DNA from: Serinus canaria
Lineage: Eukaryota > Chordata > Aves > Passeriformes > Fringillidae
Direction: 5' to 3'
Assembly: GCF_022539315.1 (NCBI RefSeq)
Contig: NC_066314.1
Coordinates: 53,939,180-54,003,179, forward strand
Length of the DNA: 64,000 nucleotides
The notes under the pieces were generated by a model that saw nothing but the letters and a program-made list of their open reading frames with translations, was not told the origin of the DNA and made no database searches. Below, one piece after another: positions 52,715 through 64,000 of the stretch. The translations under genes and the position numbers were made by a program. Each line of letters opens with the position of its first letter. Position 1 is the stretch's first letter.

Positions 52715-55700
52715 GTGAGATGCAGCTTACTCTTTTAATTTATGTGGGATTTGTGGTTTTTTATGTAGTTGTTATATTTTTTTCTGTCTCCCAGAGGTTG
52801 CAAAAGGTGCTGTTATTTAGCCTTTTGAGTTGGTAGGTGGTAGTGTGCTGAAATGCAGGCCTGCAGTGCCGTTTAAGGGCTTTGAGGTCATGTCTTTCAA
52901 AATAAAGCAATTTGCATAGAAAGGGGGTTGACAGGTGGTTCAGGATCTAATCTGTACAGTAGTGCCTGATTCCCAAGATAATCACCACAGAATTCTTATA
53001 GCAATCCCTCATCCCTCAGAATGTCAGTACTCTGTGCACAATGGAGAAAGCAGCTTTTATATTGGTGGCTTTAGTGCTGCTGCAGTTACACAGTTGTGAA
53101 GTTTTAATGGCATTTCCAGGACAAATGGAAAAATAGTTGGTAGATAATTTTCAGACTGAACAGGATTCAGGATTTTTATGTCTATTTCAAACTTTTTTGA
53201 ACAAGCCCTTTTTATCAATCTCCTCTTATAAATTGTTGACTGAGGTCCGCTTTCTAAACATTCACAAATTCTGTATTCTTGGTCCATTAGGCTTGGTTAA
53301 CCATTGCTCTTTCCCTGCAGTCCACGTGTGCCAGGAAAGTCAAAACATTCCAATACCATGTTCAGCTTCCAGGGAGAAAAAAAACAGTTTAATTTGCTTA
53401 CAGGTTGAGAATCAGTATCCAAAGTGGAGAATTTTCAAGTTTTCTGGTTTGGTCCAACAAATTTAGCTTGTGGAAGAACTTCATTATGCCTTTCTTCTAC
53501 TGACCACCATTGCAAAGTGTTTCCAGGGAATCTTTCATTTCAGTGAGCCTGCCTGTTACGTGTTGTGCTCAACCAAATGCCTCAGAAAGTCATGGAACGA
53601 TTCTCAATTATTTTAGTGGCCTTTTGATCTTGCAGGGACTCACAGACCACTGTGGATTTTTACACATTGTACAGCTCCTTTGGGCTTCCAAGTCAGGAAT
53701 CAAGGACTGTAAAAGTCCTATAAAATAGTTGCTCTTCAGCTTTTTTTTTTTTGGCTTAAAGTAAATGGGAACTGGAAACAAGTCAAACAAGTCAGCTATT
53801 AATGCTGTAGAATATTATGATTATCTCGCTTATCTGAGATAGAGAAATAATTATAAATTAGGTATTAATTTAAGGTAAGACAAAAAGAAACAGAAAAAAG
53901 CCCAAACAAATGAGAAAACCCCACACCAAAACCCAAAAAACGACCGAAGAAGAAATGTTAAGTAAATAGGTGGAAAACAAGGAACAATGTAAAGATCCAG
54001 CACTATAAAAATAGGAAAAGCTCCTTTCAGACATCAAGAATGAAAAGTCTAATATGGTATATTTTTTGTCAAATTGCCTTCTGTGCCAATGTGGATGGAA
54101 AAAAAATACTGAAATTCTGAATTAGTGTTCCCCAAATTACTGAAATATATTCCAAGCAACTGAGCAGTTTTCCATCAGTGAACATTCTGGCTTACTAATT
54201 CTGTCCAGCAAACAGCATATTAGTCTGGGTTTGCAAGATGTGTTGTTCACACCTTTGTACATCAGTGTCTTATAAAATTGTGTGATAAATAGATGTTGAT
54301 GTGAGACCTGCAGAAGAGGGAAAAACCTAAACATAGCAGTTCAATTAAACAGTCCTAACTGTGGAAATGCACTCTTATATTTCGCTTTGGAAGACCCTGA
54401 AAAATTAAACATTAAAAGTGATGAGTATTTAAGGTTGCAATAATTATTTAGCCTTATTTTTAGGGATTTCAATGTTTTCTTTTTGCAAGACCATTAGTTG
54501 CAGGTTAATATTAAGGCACGGGTTTCTGTGAGGTCTCTGGCTCAGTATTCTGTCTTATTGGGTGGATGCCAGGGTACAGAACTTTGTCTTATTACTAGGG
54601 GAGATCTAGTGTTTGGACAAGCATCAAAGTAGAGATGTCTCTGTAGTTAAAGATTCAATCCTCCTAATTTCTTGGTTTTGTCTGAATACACTGATGTGTG
54701 TGAGGTCTCTATCTCTTCATGTATGGTTGACAGTCTAATGTCATGGCAGAAGTCTCTGTGAAGTTTTCTCCTGAATATTTTTAGCTAAATTAAAGGCATA
54801 TATTTTTTTGTGTGGCTGGTCAACAACTGTAGCATTGTGTTACTATCAAAGGATTGGCTGTGACACTACTGCCTAAATCTTCTCATTACTTAAATAGCAT
54901 CAAGTCAGAAGTCTCCAGTTCAGCAGCTGTGGCTTGTTGGGACAGAAATTATGCCAAAGCGTGGCTATTGTGAGCATACTGGTCTAGAGTTTACTTAAAG
55001 GCACATATTTCTATAAAATAACTGGCTTGTTTCCAGTATGGTAATTCCTCTGTTCAAGTGAGGAAGTGAATGATTTTATGGCAAGAAGCAGCTTTTATGT
55101 GCAAAGTTCTGTGTACAGTGCATTTCTTTCCCTTTCCTAACTCCAACAATGAGTTCCTGTGAAGCTAATTGTGTTATTTTTGCAATGAATGGACAGGGGG
55201 TTTGGTTAGGGGCTGCTTTTGTGATTGCAGGAGAAAGGTGACACCACTTACATCCTCTCTTAAATGATAACTTGGGAATACATGTTTAGAGGAAGCCAGC
55301 AGAGTTTTCCCTCTCTGCTGTTCAAGTCATTAACTTTAATGAGTGTGGAAGATGCCCAGCACCTGTCAGGCCCAGTAAACATATGAGTCACTCTACCCAG
55401 GCAGCAAATTCCAAATCAGCCTGATGATCCTGGCAAGACAAAGTATGACACATCTAATAGATTACTTGACCAATGGGGTTTGTGTTCTAGAATACAGCTC
55501 TCATACAAAACACCACTTGGGTGTGTTTCCACTACTGGAATAAGAAAAGAACAAAATTTCACCCTCCACCACTCTGTTCAGACTGTTTGAATAAATAATT
55601 TATTGGTTATTTGGGGAGTGAGAAAGAAACTGTGAGGGCTCAGAGAGCTTCACAAAAGACTGGTGAACAATAACACTAACTTCTATTATTTCCACAGAGA

Positions 55701-55891
55701 ATTCATTTACAGCTAAGGGAGTTGAAAAGATTGTGTGAAATGCCTCAGGTTAAGTAGCAAATAGATAAATAGACAGCCTTTATGAATTACGACATTGATT
55801 TTAGAAAAATTAAAGGGACTGATTTGGGAAATCTGGAATGACCTTTCTTATAGTCAGTCCTACTATTTAATTCTTTATGGTTACATGCAAT
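52715..55891 (+). other. ANO2 intron after the last exon seen
   Basis: Unique AT-rich sequence. A polyadenine-rich patch lies at about 53880-53950. An exon-like stretch at 55699-55749 is discussed among rejected items. Confidence 0.5.
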
Positions 55892-56177
55892 TTACAAGGA
55901 CATGTAGTGACAGCATAATGGGGAATGACTTTAAACTGACAGAGAACAAGTTTAGGTTAAATATTAGGATGAAATTCTTCCCTGTGAGGGTGGTGAGGCC
56001 CTGGTTCACATTGCCCAGAGAAGTTGTGGCTGCCCCATCTCTGGAAGTGTTCCAGACCAGGTTGGATGGGGCTTGGAGCAACCTGGGCTAGTGGAAAGTG
56101 TCCCTGCCTATGGCAGGATGTGGAACTGACTGATCTTCAAGGTCTCTTCCAATTCAACCCATTCTATGATTCTCTGA
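55892..56177 (+). mobile_element. CR1 LINE 3' end fragment
   Basis: gaaattcttccctgtgaggg, ttgtggctgccccatctctg, ttggatggggcttggagcaa, ctagtggaaagtgtccctgc and cattctatgattctctgat are all in order. Confidence 0.9.
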
Positions 56178-58304
56178 TATAAAGGCTTGCAATGTATAGC
56201 TCCTTTATTCATGTACATCAAACGGCAATTTTGTGCTTGCAGCAAAGATGAAGAATTGCACACACGTGTATGAATGCATGTGTCTGATAATACATTCATG
56301 CAAACACAGCAGATGCAAACTTTGTAATGAAGCAATTAATGGTATATTTTGTTTTTCTTTAATGAACTATTACACAGAAGATGTGGATATAAATCTTTAA
56401 TGAATAGGGTTAAGTTACTGCATGTGCAGAATGTTAACTGAAAATATGGTGCAATCTTCTGAGAAGTTGTTCTTCTCTCTGCAGTAGAGGAATCCTCAAT
56501 GGAATTACACAGAGGTCAGGAAATGAAAATTGGTCTTGTGCCTGAAAACATGCAGATGGGGCTGGATCCAGCTCTCACTGGAACTGATGGAAAGACTTCC
56601 AGTCATTTTTGTTGGAGATGGATCAGGCCCTGACTCCTTTTCATTAAATGTCCAGCTGATCTGGCAAACACGATTCAACATAGCGTGTGTGTATATATAT
56701 ATTTTATATATATATTTTATATATACACATATATATATATAAACTATATATATATTTGTGTGTGTGTGTGTGTATGTGTGTGTGTTCTTTTCTATTTGGC
56801 GGGAAAGTGAATAACTCATTCTACATATTTCTCAAGGAAAATTTTCTTTATAGAAAAATGAGGGCTTGTGTTTTGGCTTGCATCCTGCCTTGGAGTAAAC
56901 CCTAAGAGTAGTAGATTTTGGCATTCTGTCTCTCCTTTAATTCATTTTAAATATGATACTGGCAGAATCAGTTACTCAAATAGTTGATTCAGCTGGTAAT
57001 TGAAAAAGAAAAAGAAATATTTATTTCTGAACCATCATTTCAGTTAACAACTGAATTAGAGAAAGCTGGTGTGGAGAGGAAGGTCTCTGGTGTAAAGGAT
57101 GATATAGATAAATATGAAGTAGAATTGTACATTGCTAATACTTTATATATTTTTTTTTTAAATTTCAACATTGCAAAACATGAAATAAAAATTCTTTCTC
57201 GCAGTTGATTACCAATCTTCCATAAGCAAATCTCCCAGAAGGACTAAAATCCCATTCAGATACTGGAGCCCATTTCTTTATTAAGCAAGTCCTTGATAAG
57301 ATTAACTGAAGAAAAAATCTCTTATTACTGTAAATATTAGATGAAACTCTGTAGAAGAAACCAAGATAATTGGACATAAATACCAATTTGAACAATCAGA
57401 ATTATAAAAGAACTTTAAATACACCCAGGGTTCTTTAACCCCTAGTATTTTAGCATTAATTGAACCATATTATTAGTATGATAGAACCCATCAATTTGAT
57501 ACAGTATTTCTTAAACTGGCCAGTGTCTTTCTAGCCTCTTTCACGTCTTTACTTTGATAAGTATCTTTCTAAACATATGGGATAATAAGATGAGTATGTA
57601 ATAAATGACTTTTTTTTTTCTTTTTCAACTTATTTCTTGCATCAATAACTTTTGAAAATAAAAAATGACTGAATGAAAACAAAAGAACGGCTGAAGATTA
57701 ATGAGGACAGATATGATTCTAATCTTACACAGAGATTTCTTCCTCTTTTTTGTACTTGTACTTGTTATAATTTTGGTTCTTTTAATGTTTATTTGACTTC
57801 TAGGCTATGGAAGTTTCACACCAGAGTATTCATGAGCAGACTTTATGTCTTCAAAGGAGTGCTGACATAGTCTTTCAATGTGTTATTTAGAGGTGGGAGT
57901 TCTTTAATTTTAGAGTTCATTGCATGTATTCAAACCTTCTCAATGTTGCTGTCTTGGGATTTGGTAATCTTTGTATGGAGTAGTATAAAAAATACAGCTA
58001 AAAATGTCCCACTTGCTCCCTGTTCCTCTGAAAATCTACCGTGGGATTTCCTCTTTTGTATCAGACAGATCAACCCAAGGCATGGCCACAGTGCTGTGCT
58101 CCTGTGTCTACAATTATATTCCAGCCAGACTCCAGTAGGAAATAGCTCTTCCTACACTCTCAGGATGAAGTAACAAAATCCTTAAAAGTGTACTATAGTA
58201 GAATTTTCCAAGTTGGGAAGGCTTTCAGGATTTTATGTAGTCCAAATAACTACTACTGTCAAAAAGTGTGATCTCAAACTGTAATAATATCTCAGGATAT
58301 TACC
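56178..58304 (+). other. ANO2 intron with a TA/TG microsatellite
   Basis: AT-rich unique sequence apart from the microsatellite at about 56685-56785. Short open frames lack recognisable domains. Confidence 0.5.
56685..56785. repeat. TA- and TG-rich microsatellite
   Basis: Alternating tatata blocks with ttttata breaks, followed by a tg repeat. Open frames of Tyr/Ile or Cys/Val here are artefacts. Confidence 0.92.
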
Positions 58305-58362
58305 CAGACAGGTTATGGAACTCTCCAAAGATGGAGATGGTGACATCTTTCTGGACATGCCC
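58305..58362 (+). mobile_element. Short CR1-like fragment, + strand
   Basis: Resembles the CR1 stretch gttgtggagtctccatc followed by a ctggacatg motif (here gttatggaactctccaaaga and tctttctggacatgcc). Small and diverged. Confidence 0.45.
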
Positions 58363-58394
58363 TGACTGTCCTCATTGTGTGAAAACAACTCATT

Positions 58395-59460
58395 ATATCC
58401 AGCCTGAATCTCTCTGCTTTCAGTTTAAGCCCATTGTCTTTTGTACTTACAGCATTAACCACGGTGAAGAGGCTGGCCCTGTCTTTTGATGAGCTCCTTA
58501 ACTGTGCTGAGCAAGCCTTGCTCCTCAGTTTCTCTTCCGTGGACACATTCTCTGCCCTTGACTTACATAAGTAATAGCATTAAGGTTTTCTACTGGAAGG
58601 CCCAAACCAATGTGTTAGATACAGGCTAATGAGTGCTGAAAAGCTGAGGTAATCCCTTCCCTGGACCCACTCATTGACACAGCTCACATGCTGTTGGACT
58701 TCGCTGCCAGGGCACACTCCTGGCTCTTGTTCATTTCGTTTTCTGCAGACACCAAATGGTCTTTTCACTAGAGTCAGTTCTCCTCCAAGGAGTTTTATGC
58801 TTCAAAGGCATTTGCTCTTGATGAAGTTCAGGAGGTTAGTAGAGACCTGCTCCTTCAGTCAGTCCAGTTCTCTGTGGATGGCAGCTGCATGCTTAAGAAA
58901 ACTGACCATCTCTTGACCCACCCCAGCCTGAAGTCATCATCCAGGAGCAAGCAAGGCAAGGTGATGCCTTCTCCTGGTCCCTTCTGTAAAGCAGGGTGGT
59001 TCTAGGATGACCACAGCAGTACTCCAGCTGTTACAGGTTTCCAAGCACACTTATTAACACCCTCTGAGCAAACCATGGAACTCACCTTTTGCTGAAGTCA
59101 AGGCAAATGGCAAGGACAAGTATCCTCTTGCCCACAGGTCCAGTCATTTTCCTCACTGAAAACAGCCAGGTTGGTGCAGGAAATGATTCACCCTTGGTAA
59201 ATCCAGAATGACTCTTCACAAATACTGACGTCTCATGATGTGTTTAGGGTGGGTTTCTCCACTTTTTTCAAGAGACCAAAGTGAGACTTATGATTCCTTA
59301 ATTATCATTATTCCTTAATTCCTTAATTATTATTTTGTTCTTTCTGTGAGGATGGATACAAGATTGTTCTTTCTCCTGTTTTCAAGGCACTTCCCTCATC
59401 TTGGTGTCCTTACAGAGATGACAGAGGTCAACTTGCAATAACATCAGCCTGTTCATCTAT
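58395..59460 (-). mobile_element. Old CR1 LINE copy, antisense, diverged
   Basis: From left to right it follows the inverted CR1 order. 3' motifs come first (tctgctttcagtttaagccc), then 3'-UTR and ORF2-like text (tctgtggatggcagctgc), and finally antisense reverse transcriptase (cttgcaataacatcagcct near 59430). Many indels show age. Confidence 0.65.
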
Positions 59461-60678
59461 CTTCCATGATTTTTCTTCACAGTTATAAGTAAATGAAATC
59501 ACTACTTGTCTTTCCCAAAGGAGTAACTTTTTTTTTTCTTTCACCTAGACAGCTAAAATGTGTTAAATTAGGAACACTGGATAGTTTTTTATTCAACTGT
59601 TGGAGGCTGAACAGTGCAGATGAGAACAAGGATTTTAAGAAAATGCTGGTTTCAACTTGTGAGATTCTGCTAAAAAAAAATTATAAACAAAACCACTCTT
59701 TGTTGGAAGAGTGTTTTGAACTGAGAAACAAGAGGAGGCAGGGCTGCTGTTTAGTGGTCTTATTTATGTAACTTATTAAGATTTTGGCTGAAGGAAGCAT
59801 TCTCTCTAGGCCGGTGCTATAGCTTGCATTATTTAATTGTGGAACACTGACCCACTGTGATGAAAGTTAAGCACAGGCTTCAGTGTACGGATACAATTAA
59901 ATTCAGCTTTTTCTGAATCATGGCCTAAGCTGCTTATTGACAGCATTCAAGATGATGCAGATCTCTTTCCTATTAAACAGGGTGGAAAGACTAATTTCTA
60001 TAGGTTGCATTCATCAGTACTTGAAATTAAGGGGAGTTTTGCCTGAGTAAGTAATGAAGTCCTTAAGTCTGCACTTACTGACTCACATTGTACCCTGTCA
60101 AAGACTACAATAACAGGTTGGATGGCCACAGCAAATTTTCAGGCTGAAAAATAAATCTCCAGAAGTCTGCTGGGTTTGATTTAATGCACTAGAAAAACAA
60201 GTAAGAAAAAAGCTAGAGTATTCTCCCTGTCCTGGGACCTGGTGAAAACCCCTGTAACTTGGATTATATTTTTTACCTTCTGTTGAGCACATTTATAGGG
60301 TAAATTTCATGCTATTTATCTCCTAGAGAAGCCCAGTCTTGGGACAAAATTTACAGAAATTGGCTGTGGAAACAACAGTCAGTTCAGTCAGTTGCCAAGA
60401 TTTTTTTATTTGATGCATACTGAAATCCTGTCTGCAATTTTAAAGTAATAAACTGCATTTACATTCAGTTCCTTGGGGCGTCCATACCACGAAGATTGAA
60501 ATTCCACAAACTCCAAGCTTAAAGAGCTAAGTAACTGAGTTTGAACTGCTCAGTTTTTGATTGAAAAACACTTGCCTGCTGATATGCTGATTTTTGTGTT
60601 TCATTTGATTTAGGGATACAATGGCATTGTTTTCAGAAGCCCCTTCACACTGTGGTATTTCATGTAGTAAATAAAATT
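59461..60678 (+). other. ANO2 intron, unique sequence
   Basis: Nothing recognised. Confidence 0.5.
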
Positions 60679-61126
60679 GACACCAAGGTGATCAGAGGGA
60701 TGGATCAGGTCTGCTGGGAGGAAAGGCTGGGAGAGTAGGAATTGTTCAGACTGGAGAAGAGAAGGTTTTGGGGTGACCTCATTGGGGCCTTCCAGTGCGT
60801 GACGGGAGCCCACAGGAAAGATGGAGAGAGACTCATGACAAGGGCCTGGAGTGACAGGACAGGGGGCAATGATTTCACACTGCCAGAGAGCAGGTTTAGA
60901 TGGGATATTAGGAAGAAATTGTTCCTTGTGAGGGTGGTAAGGCCATGGCATAGGTTTCCTAGAGAAGCTGTGGCTGCCCCATCCTTGGCAGTGTTCCAGG
61001 CTGGGCTAGATGGGGCTCTGAGCAACCAGGGATAGTGGAAGGTGTCCCTGCCCATGGCAGAGGGTTGGAATTAGGTTGAGATTTAATGTCCCTTCCAACT
61101 TAAACCATCTTGTAATTCTGTGATTG
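60679..61126 (+). mobile_element. CR1 LINE 3' end fragment
   Basis: gacaccaaggtgatcagagg, gaattgttcagactggagaa, ttggggtgacctcattgggg and gctgtggctgccccatcctt, ending near tgtaattctgtgattg. Same subfamily type as the copies at 27892 and 50798. Confidence 0.9.
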
Positions 61127-61132
61127 TTATTT

Positions 61133-61289
61133 GCCCAGATACTTTGTGGAGTCTCCATTTCTAGAGATGAGTAAAGCCTGTCTGCACAGAGGCCTGAGAA
61201 ACCTGCTCTCAGTGACCCTGCTCTAAGCAAGATAGAGAACTAAGATGATCTCTAGAGGTCCCTTCCAACTCTAATGTGCAATTCTGTGA
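61133..61289 (+). mobile_element. Second CR1 3' end of a different subfamily
   Basis: gtggagtctccatttctaga, tgaccctgctctaagcaaga, atgatctctagaggtccctt and caattctgtga form another CR1 3' end directly after the previous copy. Confidence 0.8.
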
Positions 61290-62269
61290 AATGCAGGAAA
61301 GAAATGATCCATATAAGTGCAGACAAATTGGTTTGACCACAATAAGCATATTTTGAAAGAAAATATAATTTGAGCCTTACTAGAAGTACTTGAGCAATGG
61401 GACAAAATGTTACTTGGGTTTACTAAAGGCAGATTAATAACCATGCCATCTGAACTTGTGTGATTAATGATATAATGGATTCCCTATGGAAGGGAAATGT
61501 AGTGTACTTAGTAAACCAACTATGTATTCCAAGGAGGAATAGCATTTATTTAATACGTTATGAATCAATATCTTTCACTGTGACTGACTAGAAAAGTGTG
61601 TGTAAGAATGTTCATTGCAAAGGAAAAGAGAAAAGTCTGATTTTCAAGTAGCTGATTTGGCAATGCCACTACGGTGCCTTCTACCCACTGCTGTTCAGTG
61701 CCCATCCTTCTCTGCTGTCCTTCATGTCATGATTTTCCACCATCCACTTTTTTTTCCATTTTTTTTAAAGGTTTTACAGAGTTGGGAATATCTTCCTTGA
61801 AGAAATATAATATATAGAGTGTGGGAAACTTTGCAGGTGATCTGTTCATTTTGTGCAGGTCTAAAGCTTTAGAATGTAGATAAGTTCTGTTCTTGAAAAA
61901 TTTTTGTTTCTCACTTATATTACTAAATATGTCAAAAATATAACAAAATATATTTGTTTCTTGGCTATTACTCCCCCAGTGTTGTTCAGTTATGGAAAGA
62001 AAAGCATAATGGCTGTGTTCTGCTATTTTGTTCTTCAGGATTTAGAACGCTGCCATATTAAAAAGCCAAATTTCTACCTACTTTCATTTTTTCCAATATA
62101 AAATTAGTCACTTTTCCCTCTGAGTGCTAAATGAGAGAATAAAAGCAATCACAGTTTTGAGAAAAGGATTAATTATGAACTATTCGCAGAACTTAGGAAA
62201 TGTAAGGCCACAAGCAATACAGTCTGAACTGTTCAAAACCTATAGTTAATGGTGAAGAGTGAAGAAAAT
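61290..62269 (+). other. ANO2 intron, unique sequence
   Basis: AT-rich; nothing recognised. Confidence 0.5.
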
Positions 62270-62428
62270 TTGCAGTGGCTGCTGCATCCCTGGAAGTATT
62301 GAAGACCAGGCTGGATGGGGCTCTGAGCAATCTGGTCTGGTGGAAGATGTCCCTGCCCATGGCAGTAGCTTGGAACCAGATGGTCTTCAAGGTCCCTCCC
62401 AACCCAAAACATTCCATGATTATAGAAT
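62270..62428 (+). mobile_element. CR1 LINE 3' end fragment
   Basis: ggctgctgcatccctggaag, aggctggatggggctctgag and atgtccctgcccatggcagt, ending near cattccatgattata. Confidence 0.87.
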
Positions 62429-64000
62429 CCTGCTATCACTCTCCTGAGTCTGTTATGTCTGAGTTTTGGGGCACTCATTGCAGGAAAACAAAGGTAATGG
62501 TGTGTGGTGTTTGAATGCATTTGATTAACATGTTTAATTGTGTTGCCTGCAGTGCTAGTCAGAGTGATGAGATGAGTCACTTCCATTTGGGTAAATATTT
62601 TGGTTTATGGAAGCAGCCTTTATGACATCCTGGAAGAAATCTGAGACAGAAAGACCTTAGATGGTCAAATTGTTAGTGGTACGCAGCTGTTTTAAATTAT
62701 ATTGACTTCAAGGTATGCCCAATAATATATGGGGCATGAGCAGCAATATTCACATTCATGCTTCCTAGATGTTCAGTGGAGCAGTCAGGACTGGGAGAAG
62801 CTCCTGACTGTTGGCAAAGAGAATTATCATCTTTCATATGATACCTGATGGCAAGGTCAGTTTGAATGGGAAATGAGTCACTCATCTGCATTCAGAAGGG
62901 TTTGGAAGGGAAAATGACCATATTGAGGTTGGGACACTGTTTTAAATCCCTGCATGGCTTTTGGTGAGAGGAAGTAGGCATTTCAGACAAGCAAAATGAA
63001 ATCCAGCCAGAAAAATAAAACTTCAACAAGCAACGCTGGCAATGCTACACAGAAAATATGAAGACTCCCAAGTTTACAGCAAGCAGGTTTCTTTACTTTT
63101 CCCATTTTGCTCCTGGAGCTTTGTTCAGAGACAGAGCCATTCTGCAGAAGCTCAAGTTAAATGTGAAACTGCCCTTAGGAATGGCCCAGTGCATTAATTT
63201 AGCAATGAAACTCATTCTGTATTTCTGTAATTGGGGTCCATACCACATACCACATTATTTCCCTGCCAAGCCAGAAAAGTGTGTTGGCTACCATTTTATT
63301 TGGAAGAGAAACCTGGAGTCACAACCAGATGACACTGTGCTGATGCTGGTGGAGAACAGGTATTCAGCACAGGTGGCTTAAGAGATGTCATGTTCCTCCT
63401 GCAGTCTCAGAGGGTCCCTGTTTGGCCTGCTTTTAGGAAAGGATGCTGCTCACTGATTCACAGACTTGAGATACAACACCAATTACAGGTATTGGGAATG
63501 TAAATCTGGAGATAAATTGAATTAAATTATTTTTTTTTTTTAATATATATTACTATGCTTTTGAAAGAACTTAAGCATATTTTCAAAAGGTGAACAAACA
63601 CCTGTGGCTTATGTATTCCTTCCTAAGTACAGACAGGATCAGGAAATACATAGTCTAACGCTTTTAAAAACAGAAAGGATACAGAAATAATGTCATACCA
63701 CGCCCCTATTGCACACTGGTTTCTTTGTCACAACATGACAATATTATATAAAGCTGATTAAGTGGGAAAAAAATTGTATCAACCCCTTACTGTCTGTAAT
63801 AAATCAGTAGCTAGTAACACACATTTTTATCTAAAATTATTCAAGTTGCAGCATTTTAATTTTTATTTAACTTAGCTTTATTTTTTGGATTGTTGCTATC
63901 GTTCCCCAGGTTAACTTTCTTTTGCTTACCTGCTAAGGCAAAGGTACCTCTGGTTCTTTTGTGTCCCACTTTCTCTAAGCCTCAAGCAAGAACCTCATAC
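62429..64000 (+). other. ANO2 intron to the window end
   Basis: A + strand open frame of 107 codons at 63058-63381 has no recognisable domain and no splice context linking it to ANO2; I do not call it a gene. The rest is AT-rich unique sequence. Confidence 0.5.

Noticed and set aside
55699..55749. Exon-like stretch between a good acceptor (ttccacag) and gttaag
   Set aside because: The open 17 codons do not match the ANO2 segment expected next (KLTWKDRFPGYL-type), and the donor is only fair.
56505..56905. Tyr/Ile- and Cys/Val-rich open frames
   Set aside because: Created by the TA/TG microsatellite.
63058..63381. 107-codon open frame on the + strand
   Set aside because: No family recognised and no link to ANO2 exons by phase or splice sites.

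Overview
This window is vertebrate nuclear DNA, almost certainly from a bird and perhaps a passerine. The signs are small exons with GT-AG introns, many CR1 LINE fragments with the bird-type 3' end, and an alpha/beta-like endogenous retrovirus (ERV). There are no bacterial-type genes. It holds one host gene: eleven consecutive internal coding exons, all on the + strand, of an anoctamin. The protein reads best as ANO2 (TMEM16B), a calcium-activated chloride channel. The exons run from 1015 to 52714 and give 981 nt (327 codons) in one frame with every splice phase matching. They cover the cytosolic N-terminal dimerisation region, the first membrane segment, the cysteine-rich first extracellular loop and the start of the second membrane segment. 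The start codon, the pore, the calcium-binding helices and the C-terminus lie outside the window.

Layout: 1-12870 carries seven short exons with an old CR1 copy at 2925-4410. 12871-27332 is a 14.5 kb intron, mostly unique sequence with small CR1 pieces. 27333-33952 carries three exons between CR1 fragments. 33953-52630 is an 18.7 kb intron that has collected most of the mobile DNA: a near-full-length CR1 (about 35105-39105), further CR1 3' ends, an ERV on the - strand (44302-48606), a solo LTR (49825-50209), and a CR1 split by an LTR-like insertion (50798-51932). 52631-52714 is the last exon seen. 52715-64000 is intron with CR1 fragments.

The most unusual structure is in the ERV. It has two roughly 230-bp LTRs, a perfect 6-bp target duplication, a primer site matching tRNA-Phe, a polypurine tract, and broken gag, protease and pol remnants. 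Pol is deleted from the reverse transcriptase fingers to the end of integrase, and no env is visible. Where env would lie there is a non-coding stretch with three tandem, mutually similar stem-loops whose stems show compensatory changes, plus a separate perfect 13-bp hairpin. This may be an RNA element such as an export or packaging signal, but that is inference. Elsewhere, several near-perfect inverted repeats sit in introns (10361-10435, 41703-41741, 41746-41773).
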